The notes beneath the pieces are model-generated. The model worked only from the letters and a program-made list of their open reading frames with translations. It had not been told where the DNA came from and made no database searches. Positions 9,205 to 18,909 of a DNA stretch of 64,000 nt are shown here, one piece after another (within the stretch, counting starts at the first letter, position 1; each line of letters starts with the position of its first letter). A program made the position numbers and the translations under genes. The stretch covers positions 248,001 to 312,000 of the forward strand of contig NZ_JADFBX010000005.1 in NCBI RefSeq assembly GCF_015223055.1, written 5' to 3'. The DNA is from Pedobacter sp. MC2016-24. Its GTDB lineage: Bacteria > Bacteroidota > Bacteroidia > Sphingobacteriales > Sphingobacteriaceae.

Positions 9205-9221
9205 TCCGGGCTAAGCCCGGA
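9205..9221 (-). repeat. GC-rich hairpin in the gap before the GH18 gene
   Basis: TCCGGGC (9205-9211), loop TAA, GCCCGGA (9215-9221): a perfect 7-bp GC-rich stem in an otherwise AT-rich 53-base gap, about 20 bases before the GH18 start. No U-tract follows, so it is not a typical terminator. It may influence mRNA processing or translation. Confidence 0.55.
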
Positions 9222-9237
9222 CAGGTGTTATTAAATA

Positions 9238-10851
9238 TTATCGTTTAACCTGATCTATTGCCAAGCCATAAGGCGCATAACCTTTCAACAAGAAGTCTAC
9301 AGGCTGTGTCCCATCTAATTTATAGCGTAGAATACCCGATTTAGAACCAGAACCCACAGTCTGCGGTGCATTGGCGCCATTAGAATCGGCCCTATTCCGG
9401 TAACCAAAATACAAGTAACCTTTGCCGGTTTCATCCACATCGATATCCATTCCCGTCACAAAGATTGTTTCGTCAGTAAGACCACCTGTGTACCCCTGAT
9501 CACTAAAGGCTGTTGTTGTGGTAAAGCCCATTACAGCAGCGTCATTGTAAATGGCCACAATGTTATTACCAGACATATCTGAACGATAAATTCCCGGTGC
9601 TAATGTTGCAGATTTATTGATGGCAAAATAGATGTATTTATTTACCGGATCTATTACAAATTGTCTGATACCATGGTTTTTAATGGCACCAGGCATCACT
9701 TCGATAAATACACCAGCTTTGGTAAAGCGCTGTATGCCTAACCCTGCTGTTCCTGTGAAGGAAACCCAGATTTCATCGTTTACTTCTTTAATTCCACTGT
9801 AGAAAGATGTTGTTCCAAATCCAGTACCGCCGCCTCTAAATTTAAATGCAGGATAAGTTGCTTCTGAAGTTGTCGAATTGATCACATAAACCCCATTATT
9901 TCTGGAAGTCCACCAGATGTTACCATCTTTATCAACCATGTGCATCCATGGATCGGAATTGTATCCATTTCCTGAAAGGTTTTTAGTAATTAAATTCTCT
10001 CCGCTTCCATCTAGATTGAAGGACTTTAAATACCCATCTCCAAGAGCAGCGTCACCAGAACTAAACCTCAGGCCAAGTCCGGCTTCACTGTAATAGACTT
10101 TGCTACCGACTACGGATAGGCCCAACGGGCTTACTCCGGTAGCGATGCCCACGTAAACCGGTACAGAAGGCGATAAGGTTGTCAATTTATACTTATAAAT
10201 TTTCTTGGTAATGACGTCTGTAAAATAAATGGTTTTAGCCAATTCGCCCTTAACCTGAACCGTAACTTCTACAGCCAGATCATCTACACCATCACTCACT
10301 TTTAATTTAACCACATGCGCACCCTCTGTCTTGAATTGTACGGTAGGGCTTTTCAGGGTAGATGTTCCGGCATCGCCAAAATCCCAGGCATATTTCACAT
10401 CCTTACCAGGATAAACGAATGCTTTAACGTCAAACTTTGCATCCTGAAATACCGCAATGTTCTCCGGAACGACAATTTTAGGCGTCATTTTTTTAAGTAC
10501 GATCGTTTTACTAACCTCCTCTTTTTTATCGCCCTGCCAGCTCGTCAATTTTACAGTATACGTTCCTGGCAGTTCGTATAAAATGGTATCAGGCACCATT
10601 TTTTCAGATTCAGCCACATCGCTTATTCCACTTTTATTTAAAGTTTTACCCCCAGCAAATTCCCAATGGAATTTATCTGCATTCTTTGAACGGTTGGTTA
10701 AAATGACCTTTGCAGGTGCGGTGAGCTCCCCATTTGGGAAATCAAAGTTGGCCAGGTAATTTCCCTGCTGACCAATACTGGTAATTTCGTCTTTTGAACA
10801 GCCCAAAAACATAAGGCCAATCAAAGCGAATATAAATGTCAATTTCTTCAT
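9238..10851 (-). CDS. PKD-domain lipoprotein with C-terminal beta-propeller-like region
   Basis: The ATG at 10851 (MKKLTFIF) gives a lipoprotein signal with Cys18 (MFLGC-SKD) and starts 4 bases after the stop of the preceding gene. The 537-residue product has two PKD-type domains (about 35-115 and 118-205, the second with the hallmark YAWDFGDAG). The remaining 320 residues contain repeated strands such as IYFTDVITKKIYKYKL, SKVYYSEAG, KYIYFAINK and GYLYFGYRNR, resembling a YWTD/NHL-type propeller. No catalytic residues are evident. It is probably a surface carbohydrate-binding protein (SusE/F-like role) for pair 2. Confidence 0.85.
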   Translation of the reverse strand: MKKLTFIFALIGLMFLGCSKDEITSIGQQGNYLANFDFPNGELTAPAKVILTNRSKNADKFHWEFAGGKTLNKSGISDVAESEKMVPDTILYELPGTYTVKLTSWQGDKKEEVSKTIVLKKMTPKIVVPENIAVFQDAKFDVKAFVYPGKDVKYAWDFGDAGTSTLKSPTVQFKTEGAHVVKLKVSDGVDDLAVEVTVQVKGELAKTIYFTDVITKKIYKYKLTTLSPSVPVYVGIATGVSPLGLSVVGSKVYYSEAGLGLRFSSGDAALGDGYLKSFNLDGSGENLITKNLSGNGYNSDPWMHMVDKDGNIWWTSRNNGVYVINSTTSEATYPAFKFRGGGTGFGTTSFYSGIKEVNDEIWVSFTGTAGLGIQRFTKAGVFIEVMPGAIKNHGIRQFVIDPVNKYIYFAINKSATLAPGIYRSDMSGNNIVAIYNDAAVMGFTTTTAFSDQGYTGGLTDETIFVTGMDIDVDETGKGYLYFGYRNRADSNGANAPQTVGSGSKSGILRYKLDGTQPVDFLLKGYAPYGLAIDQVKR

Positions 10852-10855
10852 GATC

Positions 10856-11629
10856 TTATAGTTTGATATCAAATGTCCGGGTAGCTGCTGTGGTCGTATT
10901 TGTTGGTGTCACAGATGCCACATCAATGGTCAGGTTATAGCTGGCTATTTTTTTAATTGCTTTCACAATAGTTTTAAGCTTAGCCCGCGTTAAATTTTGT
11001 TTTAAATTGGTCATACCAGCAGTGGAAAGTACGTAGGCTCCAGAGGTTGAAAAATCTGTAGCGGGTGCACTGGCAAACAGCAATAAATAATCACTTTTGC
11101 TGATTGAATAAGACAAAATACTCTTCAGGGAACCGAAATTCGCTTCAGAGATCTTATCTATTAGCGTAATGTCATTCGCGTATTTGCCATCTTTGACTTT
11201 AACCATGTAGCTGTAATTAACCACATAGTTATTGGAAGATGTTACCCAATATTTATCCAGATCAGCAGCCTGTACTTCCAACAACACATTTTTATTGGAA
11301 ATGGTATCCACAACCATAATTGTGGATTCGTCTGCAGTGGTTGTCAAAACCCGCGTTCCATTGGTTAAGGTCATATCGATTCCAAAAGACTCTACAAGTG
11401 TTTCGTAAATCGCTACTTTCTGAAATTTATCATCCCTTTGCCAGGTTGAAGCGGATACGATCAGCGTATCACCTATAGCAGGCTTGGTATTGTTATAAGT
11501 AACCCGAAGCTGACTGGCAAACTCGTTGTTTGTATCGCCCAATTCTGCAATCGGATCGTTTTTTTTACAGGATATCATAAACATGCACATGATTATAAAC
11601 CCCAGGTATATTTTCAAACTAGTTCTCAT
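10856..11629 (-). CDS. SusCD-associated lipoprotein of unknown function (257 aa)
   Basis: A lipoprotein signal ends at Cys21 (FMISC-KKND). The mature part starts with a beta-rich segment (LRVTYNNTKPAIGDTLIVSAS, about 40-150), followed by a more helical part with LIDKISEANFGSLKSIL, and ends FDIKL. I do not recognise a named family. It begins 4 bases after the SusD 2 stop and runs almost into the PKD gene, so it belongs to the same operon and is probably outer-membrane attached. Glycan binding is an inference from position. Confidence 0.75.
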   Translation of the reverse strand: MRTSLKIYLGFIIMCMFMISCKKNDPIAELGDTNNEFASQLRVTYNNTKPAIGDTLIVSASTWQRDDKFQKVAIYETLVESFGIDMTLTNGTRVLTTTADESTIMVVDTISNKNVLLEVQAADLDKYWVTSSNNYVVNYSYMVKVKDGKYANDITLIDKISEANFGSLKSILSYSISKSDYLLLFASAPATDFSTSGAYVLSTAGMTNLKQNLTRAKLKTIVKAIKKIASYNLTIDVASVTPTNTTTAATRTFDIKL

Positions 11630-11633
11630 CGTA

Positions 11634-13163
11634 TTAATTTTTTAAAGTCGAATTATCTACCCACCATACCGGTTTAAATGCCCAGTTCCGAACTCTTGCG
11701 CCCAAACGGTCAATCTCTTTAGGATTATACACATACTCTGTTTGTGGATCATAAGGGAAGCGTTGTATGTATTTACCACCCCATTCTGCCAGGGCGTATT
11801 TTGGATAGTAAAGATCAGGATATGCATTTTTACTGTACCCATACCTCCTCATGTCAGACCAGGTCTCTGCCTGAATATACAAAGCAATGTATTTCTGCAT
11901 CATGATGTCAGATATTTTAAGGGCAGCACTATTCTGCGCTACTTTGGCCGAACCTAAATAACTGATGATTTGTCCTTCAGCTACACCTAAACGTTCCATA
12001 TTCAGTCTTATCGCTTGCTGATAGGTAGTCAATGCACCCTGCAAGTCGTTCAGGTAAAACTGTGTTTCTGCTTTTACAAAAAGTAATTCTTCTTTAATGA
12101 TGATCGGATAAGGAGAATCGTCAGCTGTCCAATAGCCGTTCTGAAGGTTAGCGAAATCTTTATAAGTTGTATTGGAAGGCAAATTGCTGGCTTTGTCTCC
12201 TTCTGACATTTTTGCACCAAGGTATTTGTTGTTTTCACCAGGTGTTGTCAGCTTAAATAACCGGGGATCATAAACAGGCGTGGTACCGTCAACAACCGTC
12301 AATGCTTTCATCAATACATCTGTAGGCAATGTATTTACCAAATCGTTTTTGATGTCTGCAAATTGAAAAGCGTCGGCAGCAGTTGGCGGATTTGGTCCCC
12401 AGGTATTGTGGGTCCAGTTGGATGTACTTCCTTTCGGATACCGGAATAGGGCATCTTCAAATTTTAAAAGTGCATCATTAACCAAAGTTAACAATTCCTG
12501 ATTTCCACCTTTAAAATTTACGGTACGCAGTTTAAGTCTCACTCTAACCGCTTTCGCAAAGGCTCTCCAGCTCTCCAGATTTCCTTTATAGATCAAATCA
12601 GATGTAGCATCCATACTCAGGGCCTGATCGGTAACCTTGCCCAGTTCGGCCACACCTTCATCTAAAAGTTTTTCAACTCCCGCAAGCACTTCTTCCTGGG
12701 TATCATACACTGGGTTAAAAGTACCAGTATAAGCTTCTTTAAAAGGCATGTCGCCAAAAACATCCGTGGCAGAAAGGTAACTCATGGCCAGAATAATCTT
12801 ACCTACACCAATATAGTTATTAGATCCTTCTTCCGTTGCCCGGGTAACCATGCCATTTACATTTGATCCGACATCAAAATAATGCCATCTCCAGGCACCC
12901 ATACGGGTGATGCTGTTGTAATTCCAGGTATCTGTTATGGCGTTGCTATTTCCAGCCCTGGTGGTAAAATAATAACTGTGATAAGCGCCAAACCTGGCTT
13001 GTGAATATAGCGAATAGGCCAGATTTGCTTCAATCGCAGGTAAACGTTGTTTAGACGGAACCGTAACCGGTGCCACCGGGTTTACGTTTAAATCCAGTTT
13101 CTTACAAGAGCATGCGCAAATAATTACGAGTGCAAATGTTATATTTTTTATAATCGTTTTCAT
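11634..13163 (-). CDS. SusD-like nutrient-binding lipoprotein (pair 2)
   Basis: The 509-residue lipoprotein (Cys20 in CACSC-KKLD) carries the SusD-like features SYLSATDVFGDMPFKEAY, IIKEELLFVKAETQFYL and LYIQAETWSDMRRYGYS near the C-terminus. It starts 10 bases after the SusC 2 stop. Together with SusC 2 it forms the lid-and-channel importer of the operon that also encodes the GH18 enzyme, so GlcNAc-containing oligosaccharides are the likely ligand (inference from operon content). Confidence 0.93.
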   Translation of the reverse strand: MKTIIKNITFALVIICACSCKKLDLNVNPVAPVTVPSKQRLPAIEANLAYSLYSQARFGAYHSYYFTTRAGNSNAITDTWNYNSITRMGAWRWHYFDVGSNVNGMVTRATEEGSNNYIGVGKIILAMSYLSATDVFGDMPFKEAYTGTFNPVYDTQEEVLAGVEKLLDEGVAELGKVTDQALSMDATSDLIYKGNLESWRAFAKAVRVRLKLRTVNFKGGNQELLTLVNDALLKFEDALFRYPKGSTSNWTHNTWGPNPPTAADAFQFADIKNDLVNTLPTDVLMKALTVVDGTTPVYDPRLFKLTTPGENNKYLGAKMSEGDKASNLPSNTTYKDFANLQNGYWTADDSPYPIIIKEELLFVKAETQFYLNDLQGALTTYQQAIRLNMERLGVAEGQIISYLGSAKVAQNSAALKISDIMMQKYIALYIQAETWSDMRRYGYSKNAYPDLYYPKYALAEWGGKYIQRFPYDPQTEYVYNPKEIDRLGARVRNWAFKPVWWVDNSTLKN

Positions 13164-13173
13164 ATGATAAGTC

Positions 13174-16100
13174 TTAAAGCGTCACATTAATACCCAAAGA
13201 GAATGAGCGTGGCAATGGGATCGCACCATTATCAACTCCCATTGTACTTGCACCAGAACCACCCGCATTCGGACCGGCACTATTTACCTCAGGGTCACCG
13301 CCCGAGTAATTGGTAATCACAAATGGATTTTGTGCAGCCAGCTCAAGGCCTAAGTTTTTAAAGCCCAATTTAGAAGCGATTGTTTTAGGCAACTGGTAGC
13401 CTAAAGTGATGTACCTAACCCTTGCCCAATTCACTTTTTCTACGAAGTTGGTTCCTACAGAATAATAGTTATTGGCAAAATAGCTATAATCCAAAACTAC
13501 CTTCTTATTGTTTTTAATATAGGTACCATCATCTTGCTGAACTACCCCATTGAAAACAAATTCCTTATCTCTCCACTGGCCGATATCATAAGCGATACCA
13601 TTGGCCATCATCCCCTGGCGACTCGCATTCAGAATGTCACCACCAATTCTGAAATCCCATAAAAAGGACAGGTTAAATTGCTTGTATTTGAAATTATTGA
13701 TAAAGCCAATATTGAATTCCGGCTCACGGTTACCAATGTATCTTTCTTTGTTGTTGTTATCTAAAACAGGGTACCCATTTTTATCTACCACGATGTATCC
13801 ATCTTCATTTCTTTTATAATCAGACCCTACAATTCCCAAAACAGGTTCGTTTAATGAAGTAGCAGCAACACCTGCATTTAATTGTGCATTGGTATACTTA
13901 AAAGTCACGATATCACCCGCAAATTGCAGCATTTTGGACGTGTTTTTCCAGGCATTCAATGTTGATGTCCAAGTAAAATCATCGGTTTTAACCGGTGTGC
14001 CAGTTACAGAAAACTCTACTCCGCGGTTGCGCAAAGATCCTGCATTGAAGGTCATGATTACATACCCCGAAGGCAAAGGAACCCTTGGTGTCATGATCAT
14101 GTTTAAGCTTTTACGCTGGTAATAGGCAATGTCAAAATTCAACCTTCTTTTGAAGAAGCTTAATTCTGTACCCATTTCAAATTCTTCTGTAGTTTCCGGA
14201 CCAAGGTTTGGATTTCCTCCGGTTGCACTGGTCACAAAACCTCCACCTACTGTTAGTGAAGAAACCAGATTGGTATTGGTACGGTAAATTGGTGCATCCT
14301 TACCTACGCGGGCATAACTACCTCTTAATTTTCCAAACCAGGAGTCTTTGTTTTCGAACAGTTCAGAAAAAGAGAAACTGGCTGAGTAAGAAGGTGAGTA
14401 GAAGGTACGCGCATTTGAAGGCAGTGTAGACGTCCAGTCGTTACGCCCGGTTATACCTATAGCTACAAGGTTTTTATATTCCAGTTTTAAGTCGCCAAAA
14501 ACAGCATAGCGTTGTCTGCGCAGCCAACTTTCGGTTAAAGCCAGGTTTTCTTTATTCACTACGTTTGGAGAGAAGATGTCACCAACTAAAAAGTTATCAG
14601 CAGTGTAAGAAAGCGACTTGTTGTCGTAGTATTCACTGCTAAAACCAGCGATTAAAGTTGCCCGGAAATCTTCTAAAAATTTCTTATCAAATGTTGAGGT
14701 AAAATTCGAAGTCACGAATTTTGTCACCCCGTTATTTTCAGTTACCGATCCGCCAAAATTACTACCTGGCGTTCCCGGAGTGGTTACAATTCTATATTTT
14801 GAATTGGTATAATCCTGCCCCAATCTGTAATTCAGTGTAATCCAGTCATTGGCCTTATACACCAGGTTGTTGTTAACCAGGAAGCGTTCCACATCGTTAT
14901 TCCTTGGGTTTCTCATCACACCCCACATTGGAGATATCCTGGCTTCTCTTTCTTTTCCTGCTTCCACATAAGAGTACAAAGGCTCTCCGTTTGGCTTTTG
15001 ATATTCCAGAATATCATTCATCCTTGGGTACCTCAAAATGCTATTGATCCAGCCACCTTCTGAAGCTCCGCCCAGTCCCTCCTGGATGTTGTTTTTGATG
15101 TAGTTTGCTGATGTGGTCAGCTCGATTTTAGAACTTAGTTTAGCCGTACCTTTCATCAGGAGGTTAATTTTTTCCTGATTGGTATTCGGAACCATGGAGC
15201 CTCCATTACGGTAACCACCTGAAACATAATAATTCAGCTTTTCAGAACCACCATTTACATTTACGTTTACATCGTGTGTAATGGCGGTTTCAAAGAAGCG
15301 GTCAATGTTATTGTATATTTTCTCATCATAACGGAATTTCCTTCCCCATGAGCTTGCAGACGAAGCATCGTAAACGCCACCTGTACCCACAGTATAAATT
15401 CCCTGTTGCCTTGGGGTTCTTCCCATAGTTTCCAGGAAGGACTTATAAGATCCACTAACCTGCAACGTTCCGGCTTTACCCTGTTTTGTCGTGATGATAA
15501 TTGCTCCTGAAGCAGCATCAATACCATAAAGTGCTGCTGCTGCTGCTCCTTTAAGAATGGATACATTTTCAATATCTTCCGGGTTAAAATCGGCCAAACG
15601 GTTTACTGTTCCATTAGCAGAATTGTTGTTTACACGGATACCATCCACAATCATCAAAGGCTGATTATCGCCCGAAAGTGTAGTAGATCCCCTCAAAATA
15701 ATTTCAGAAGGAAGCCCAGGTGAGCCCCCGGACGAACTGATCTGAGCACCAGCAACCTGCCCTTGCAAAGCATTGATCAGGTTAGATTGGTTTGAATTCC
15801 TTAAATCGTCTCCCTTAACAGTCTGAACGGAATAAGTTAGTGTTCTTTTGTTACGTTCAATGCCTAAAGCAGTTACAACAACCTCACTTAATGCTTTAGA
15901 GTCCGTTGCCAAAACAACATTTAGCACAGCAGCATCGGCAACTGTTTTTTCCTGGCTTACAAAACCGATGTATGAGAAAACCAATACATCACCCTTTGAA
16001 GCTTTGATGGAATATGCACCATCAACATTTGTCTGCGTAGCAGACGCTGCACCTTTAATCTTGACTGAAGCTCCGGGAACCCCCAGGCGATCATCGGCAG

Positions 16101-16194
16101 AGGTCACCTTTCCCGTAACTGTTATTTGCTGTGCCATAGCATGGGCAACCAGCAAAAACGTACTCAAGAACAGCATGAGTAATTTTCTTTTCAT
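13174..16194 (-). CDS. SusC-like TonB-dependent outer-membrane transporter (pair 2)
   Basis: The 1006-residue protein has a signal peptide (to about 21), a carboxypeptidase-like domain (VPGASVKIKG to SYIGF), EVVVTALG, a plug (DFNPEDIENVSILKGAAAAA, YGIDAASGAIIITTKQG) and a barrel ending SLGINVTL. The N-terminus is very like SusC 1 and SusC 3, suggesting tandem paralogues. It is the first gene of the five-gene GH18 operon. Its upstream region (16195-16472) carries seven CGCA words, mostly in 10-11-base steps, which I propose as the operator of the nearby DeoR regulator. Confidence 0.95.
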   Translation of the reverse strand: MKRKLLMLFLSTFLLVAHAMAQQITVTGKVTSADDRLGVPGASVKIKGAASATQTNVDGAYSIKASKGDVLVFSYIGFVSQEKTVADAAVLNVVLATDSKALSEVVVTALGIERNKRTLTYSVQTVKGDDLRNSNQSNLINALQGQVAGAQISSSGGSPGLPSEIILRGSTTLSGDNQPLMIVDGIRVNNNSANGTVNRLADFNPEDIENVSILKGAAAAALYGIDAASGAIIITTKQGKAGTLQVSGSYKSFLETMGRTPRQQGIYTVGTGGVYDASSASSWGRKFRYDEKIYNNIDRFFETAITHDVNVNVNGGSEKLNYYVSGGYRNGGSMVPNTNQEKINLLMKGTAKLSSKIELTTSANYIKNNIQEGLGGASEGGWINSILRYPRMNDILEYQKPNGEPLYSYVEAGKEREARISPMWGVMRNPRNNDVERFLVNNNLVYKANDWITLNYRLGQDYTNSKYRIVTTPGTPGSNFGGSVTENNGVTKFVTSNFTSTFDKKFLEDFRATLIAGFSSEYYDNKSLSYTADNFLVGDIFSPNVVNKENLALTESWLRRQRYAVFGDLKLEYKNLVAIGITGRNDWTSTLPSNARTFYSPSYSASFSFSELFENKDSWFGKLRGSYARVGKDAPIYRTNTNLVSSLTVGGGFVTSATGGNPNLGPETTEEFEMGTELSFFKRRLNFDIAYYQRKSLNMIMTPRVPLPSGYVIMTFNAGSLRNRGVEFSVTGTPVKTDDFTWTSTLNAWKNTSKMLQFAGDIVTFKYTNAQLNAGVAATSLNEPVLGIVGSDYKRNEDGYIVVDKNGYPVLDNNNKERYIGNREPEFNIGFINNFKYKQFNLSFLWDFRIGGDILNASRQGMMANGIAYDIGQWRDKEFVFNGVVQQDDGTYIKNNKKVVLDYSYFANNYYSVGTNFVEKVNWARVRYITLGYQLPKTIASKLGFKNLGLELAAQNPFVITNYSGGDPEVNSAGPNAGGSGASTMGVDNGAIPLPRSFSLGINVTL

Positions 16195-16246
16195 AAAAGC
16201 TAATTTGGTTAAATAAATAAGTTATTGTTTGTTAGTCGGTTATCCA

Positions 16247-16375
16247 CGCAGCTAAAGACGCAAAATAACGCAAAAAAATGAAATAACAATAGCTATTTGC
16301 AATATTAAATACTTAAAAACGCAGAAAAGCCGCAACAAAAAAATTACAATCAAAAAAGTACCGCAAAAACACGCA
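16247..16375. promoter_or_regulatory. CGCA repeat cluster upstream of SusC 2, putative operator
   Basis: CGCA occurs at 16247, 16259, 16269, 16320, 16331, 16362 and 16372. The steps within groups are 12, 10, 11 and 10 bases, about one helical turn. The unit CGCAAAATAACGCA (16259-16272) differs by one base from the repeat found before the DeoR gene (22269-22282). The surrounding 278-base gap is very AT-rich, so seven copies on one strand are far above chance. Binding by the DeoR protein is inferred. Confidence 0.55.
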
Positions 16376-16417
16376 AAAAAAAACACACCTAAAATCAACG
16401 TTTCAAAAACCTTGGTT

Positions 16418-16456
16418 AAAAAAAAACCACCTGATAATTCAGATGGTTTTTTTTTT
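16418..16456 (-). terminator. Intrinsic terminator after the DUF4397 lipoprotein gene
   Basis: The arms AAAACCACCTGA (16423-16434) and TCAGATGGTTTT (16439-16450) pair around TAAT. The only mismatch on the plus strand becomes a G-U wobble in minus-strand RNA. The 3' side in minus-strand RNA ends in a run of nine or more Us. It separates SusCD operon 3 from operon 2. Confidence 0.8.
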
Positions 16457-16472
16457 AAATCAAAGTTTGCAA

Positions 16473-17267
16473 CTACCTTATAAGAAAGAAGGAAAGGTAG
16501 GGTTTCTGTGCATTTGCGGTCTTCCCATTATACCCACAGGCAAAAGCTGTATACACACGCTGATTCAGGAACAGACTCGTGCTCGTATAACTTGCTAATA
16601 TGGTTGCAGATGTAATTGCCGCTCCAGCTGTTCTTATTTTCCAGGTTTTGGATTGTGCACTTTTTAATTTTATCTCATTCGAGATATTTAGATAGCTAAT
16701 GTTCCCTGCAAGTAAAGTATCCTTGGTTTGATCGGTTGCACTTGTCCCATAATAAAGATCTACCGCAGCAACATTAGGTATCAGATTTACGAAACGATAG
16801 CGACAGTATGAAGTGTCTGGTCTCACAAAGTTTTCTTCTGTTAAAAATGTCTTTGTACTACTTGTCGTATCTGCAATATGAGCTACATAATTCTTTCCAG
16901 CAACCAGTTGCAGGTTAGTAGAATACAACTCCAAAGAATCCAATCCATTATCCTTCTTAAAAGGAACGATCACTGACAACTTTACTGTTCCTGGATTTAC
17001 TGCCATAAAATCAGGTCCAGAACCTCCCCCAGTGTTATATCCTCCACCCGGGAAAGGTGTCCGCCAGGTCACAACGTTACTTACGCGGACATCATTTATT
17101 TTAAATGCAACGCTACGGTTATTCGCATAAGCAGATACATAATTAATCTTTAACAAAGCCTGATCCGAACCAAGCTTCTCTACATCACCGTAATCCAATA
17201 CATTTTTATTGCAGCTAATTATTACAAATAACAAGGCGCATATTGATAAAGCTGAAAATATTTTCAT
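16473..17267 (-). CDS. DUF4397-containing lipoprotein (SusCD pair 3)
   Basis: The 264-residue product has a lipoprotein signal with Cys19 (FVIISC-NKN). The mature part shows two beta-sandwich segments: LKINYVSAYANNRSVAFKIN (about 42-61) and YRFVNLIPNVAAVDLYYG (about 157-174), both typical of DUF4397. The family is common next to SusCD genes and has no known catalytic role. It follows SusD 3 by 25 bases and is the last gene before a terminator. A surface binding role is inferred. Confidence 0.8.
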   Translation of the reverse strand: MKIFSALSICALLFVIISCNKNVLDYGDVEKLGSDQALLKINYVSAYANNRSVAFKINDVRVSNVVTWRTPFPGGGYNTGGGSGPDFMAVNPGTVKLSVIVPFKKDNGLDSLELYSTNLQLVAGKNYVAHIADTTSSTKTFLTEENFVRPDTSYCRYRFVNLIPNVAAVDLYYGTSATDQTKDTLLAGNISYLNISNEIKLKSAQSKTWKIRTAGAAITSATILASYTSTSLFLNQRVYTAFACGYNGKTANAQKPYLSFFLIR

Positions 17268-17292
17268 AATGTTTCTTTTTAATTGTTAATAA

Positions 17293-18900
17293 TTAAGGCT
17301 GACTAAACCACAACTCCTGAGTCATGTAATTTAAATTCAAACCACCCCATTTAGCTAACTCTTCGGTATTCCATACATATTCAGAATTGTAACGCGGCCT
17401 AAACCGATAAGCATATTTTCCACCATTTGTCGTAGCAATTTCTGCCCCTGTCAACTGATAATAGTTTCTATAAACCAATGGATCATAATGATATTTTCTG
17501 ATATCGCACCACTGCTCAAGGCCTGCCCAACCCCATTGCGCAATATATTTTTGGCCCATAATATCTGCTATAGTTAAAGCACCTGCATTTTGAGCAACCT
17601 CGGTCGAAGCCATATAAGCATTAATCTCAGGATCGGAGATCGCTACATCAGGTGTCTTAGACGCACGACCATAACGATTACAAAAATCCATGTGCGCTCT
17701 GATACCTTTTACATAAGCTGCATAAGCATCTGTAGTATTCCCTTTGACAAATAAAGCTTCTGATTTAGCAAATTGCAATTGACTATAAGTCATCAACGGA
17801 TAGCGTGCAGCATCGGCAAAAATATATTTACCATTATAAGTTGTAGAGCCAGCTGGTATCGCACCATATACGATCGGAACAGAAGTTGTATTGCTACCAT
17901 GCGTTGGTTGAATACCCTGATAAACTCCTAAAGTTGCCGTAGCAGTACTTGCAGGTAACATTCTACTTAATCTCGGATCAATAGATGTCTTTGGATCAGG
18001 AGTTGCCGTCCCTCTGACACCACCTGTCAGGTATTTCAAAATTTGAGTAGTAGGTCGGCCATAATAAGTGGTATTGGCACTTAAATAACCAAACTGAGGA
18101 CCAAGCGGGTTTGAATCATCAGCACTTGTAGCCGTAAAATTAACTGTTGCAGACTCTGATTCATCAACAAAGGAAAGGTCGACATACTTAACTACACTAT
18201 CCGCGTAATTGGTTTTGAATTGCGCCTTATTTCTTAAATGACTATATTGAAGTGCATATAGTGCGTATATAAACTTTCTCCATTTAGCCTTATCTCCTTT
18301 ATAAATATTGTCTCCAGAGACACTTGCTAAAACTGCGGCATAACTCATTGGACTAGTCATATTTAAGTATTTCAGTGATAGCGCGCCATATTCACGAACC
18401 TTAGCATAAACATCTGGTTGATCGTGGTAAGGAAACCTGAGCATTCCTGGTGTGAAAGCTTCGTCCAAAATAATGGGACCATGCAGATCTGTCGTCAACT
18501 GATACGCCCAGGCTTTAATTGCATAACCTATAGCTACATACTCGTATTTTTCATTCGCAATTCCATCATTAATCATGTTTTCCAGATTGAGTCCAAGATC
18601 TACATAGGTCATCCTCCAGATAACTCCACCATTGTCACTAGTTGATGGAAAGCCATGTTGCTCCCAAATTAATGGCCCTGCAAGCGCAGAGGTTCCTCCC
18701 ATATCCTGGGTAACCTTCCAAATAAACCGATAATCCTGTGCGGTTCCATTTGTCATCTGATAAATAATCGGCGGGAGTAAAAATTCCGCTTTTGTAACCT
18801 GTGGAACTGTAGGATTGGTATTAATATCCAGATATTTCTTACATCCTCCAAAAATCATCGCTACAACCAGTAGCACTACTATTTTATATATATATTTCAT
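17293..18900 (-). CDS. SusD-like nutrient-binding lipoprotein (pair 3)
   Basis: The 535-residue lipoprotein (Cys20 in IFGGC-KKYLD) has the SusD-like_2 pattern: AWAYQLTTDLHGPIILDEAF in place of the usual 'DVWGDIPY' segment, MTYSQLQFAKSEALFVKG, and a C-terminal WAGLEQWCDIRKYHYDP. It is somewhat longer than pairs 1 and 2. It starts 9 bases after the SusC 3 stop. The ligand is unknown; no hydrolase gene accompanies this pair. Confidence 0.92.
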   Translation of the reverse strand: MKYIYKIVVLLVVAMIFGGCKKYLDINTNPTVPQVTKAEFLLPPIIYQMTNGTAQDYRFIWKVTQDMGGTSALAGPLIWEQHGFPSTSDNGGVIWRMTYVDLGLNLENMINDGIANEKYEYVAIGYAIKAWAYQLTTDLHGPIILDEAFTPGMLRFPYHDQPDVYAKVREYGALSLKYLNMTSPMSYAAVLASVSGDNIYKGDKAKWRKFIYALYALQYSHLRNKAQFKTNYADSVVKYVDLSFVDESESATVNFTATSADDSNPLGPQFGYLSANTTYYGRPTTQILKYLTGGVRGTATPDPKTSIDPRLSRMLPASTATATLGVYQGIQPTHGSNTTSVPIVYGAIPAGSTTYNGKYIFADAARYPLMTYSQLQFAKSEALFVKGNTTDAYAAYVKGIRAHMDFCNRYGRASKTPDVAISDPEINAYMASTEVAQNAGALTIADIMGQKYIAQWGWAGLEQWCDIRKYHYDPLVYRNYYQLTGAEIATTNGGKYAYRFRPRYNSEYVWNTEELAKWGGLNLNYMTQELWFSQP

Positions 18901-18909
18901 GATCTTTCT

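Noticed and set aside
15848..16216. Plus-strand frame of 122 codons
   Set aside because: Antisense to the start of SusC 2, with low-complexity composition; shadow of a real gene.
16247..16375. Short repeats before SusC 2 considered as a CRISPR array
   Set aside because: Units are only 4-14 bases, spacing is one helical turn, and no cas genes occur in the window.
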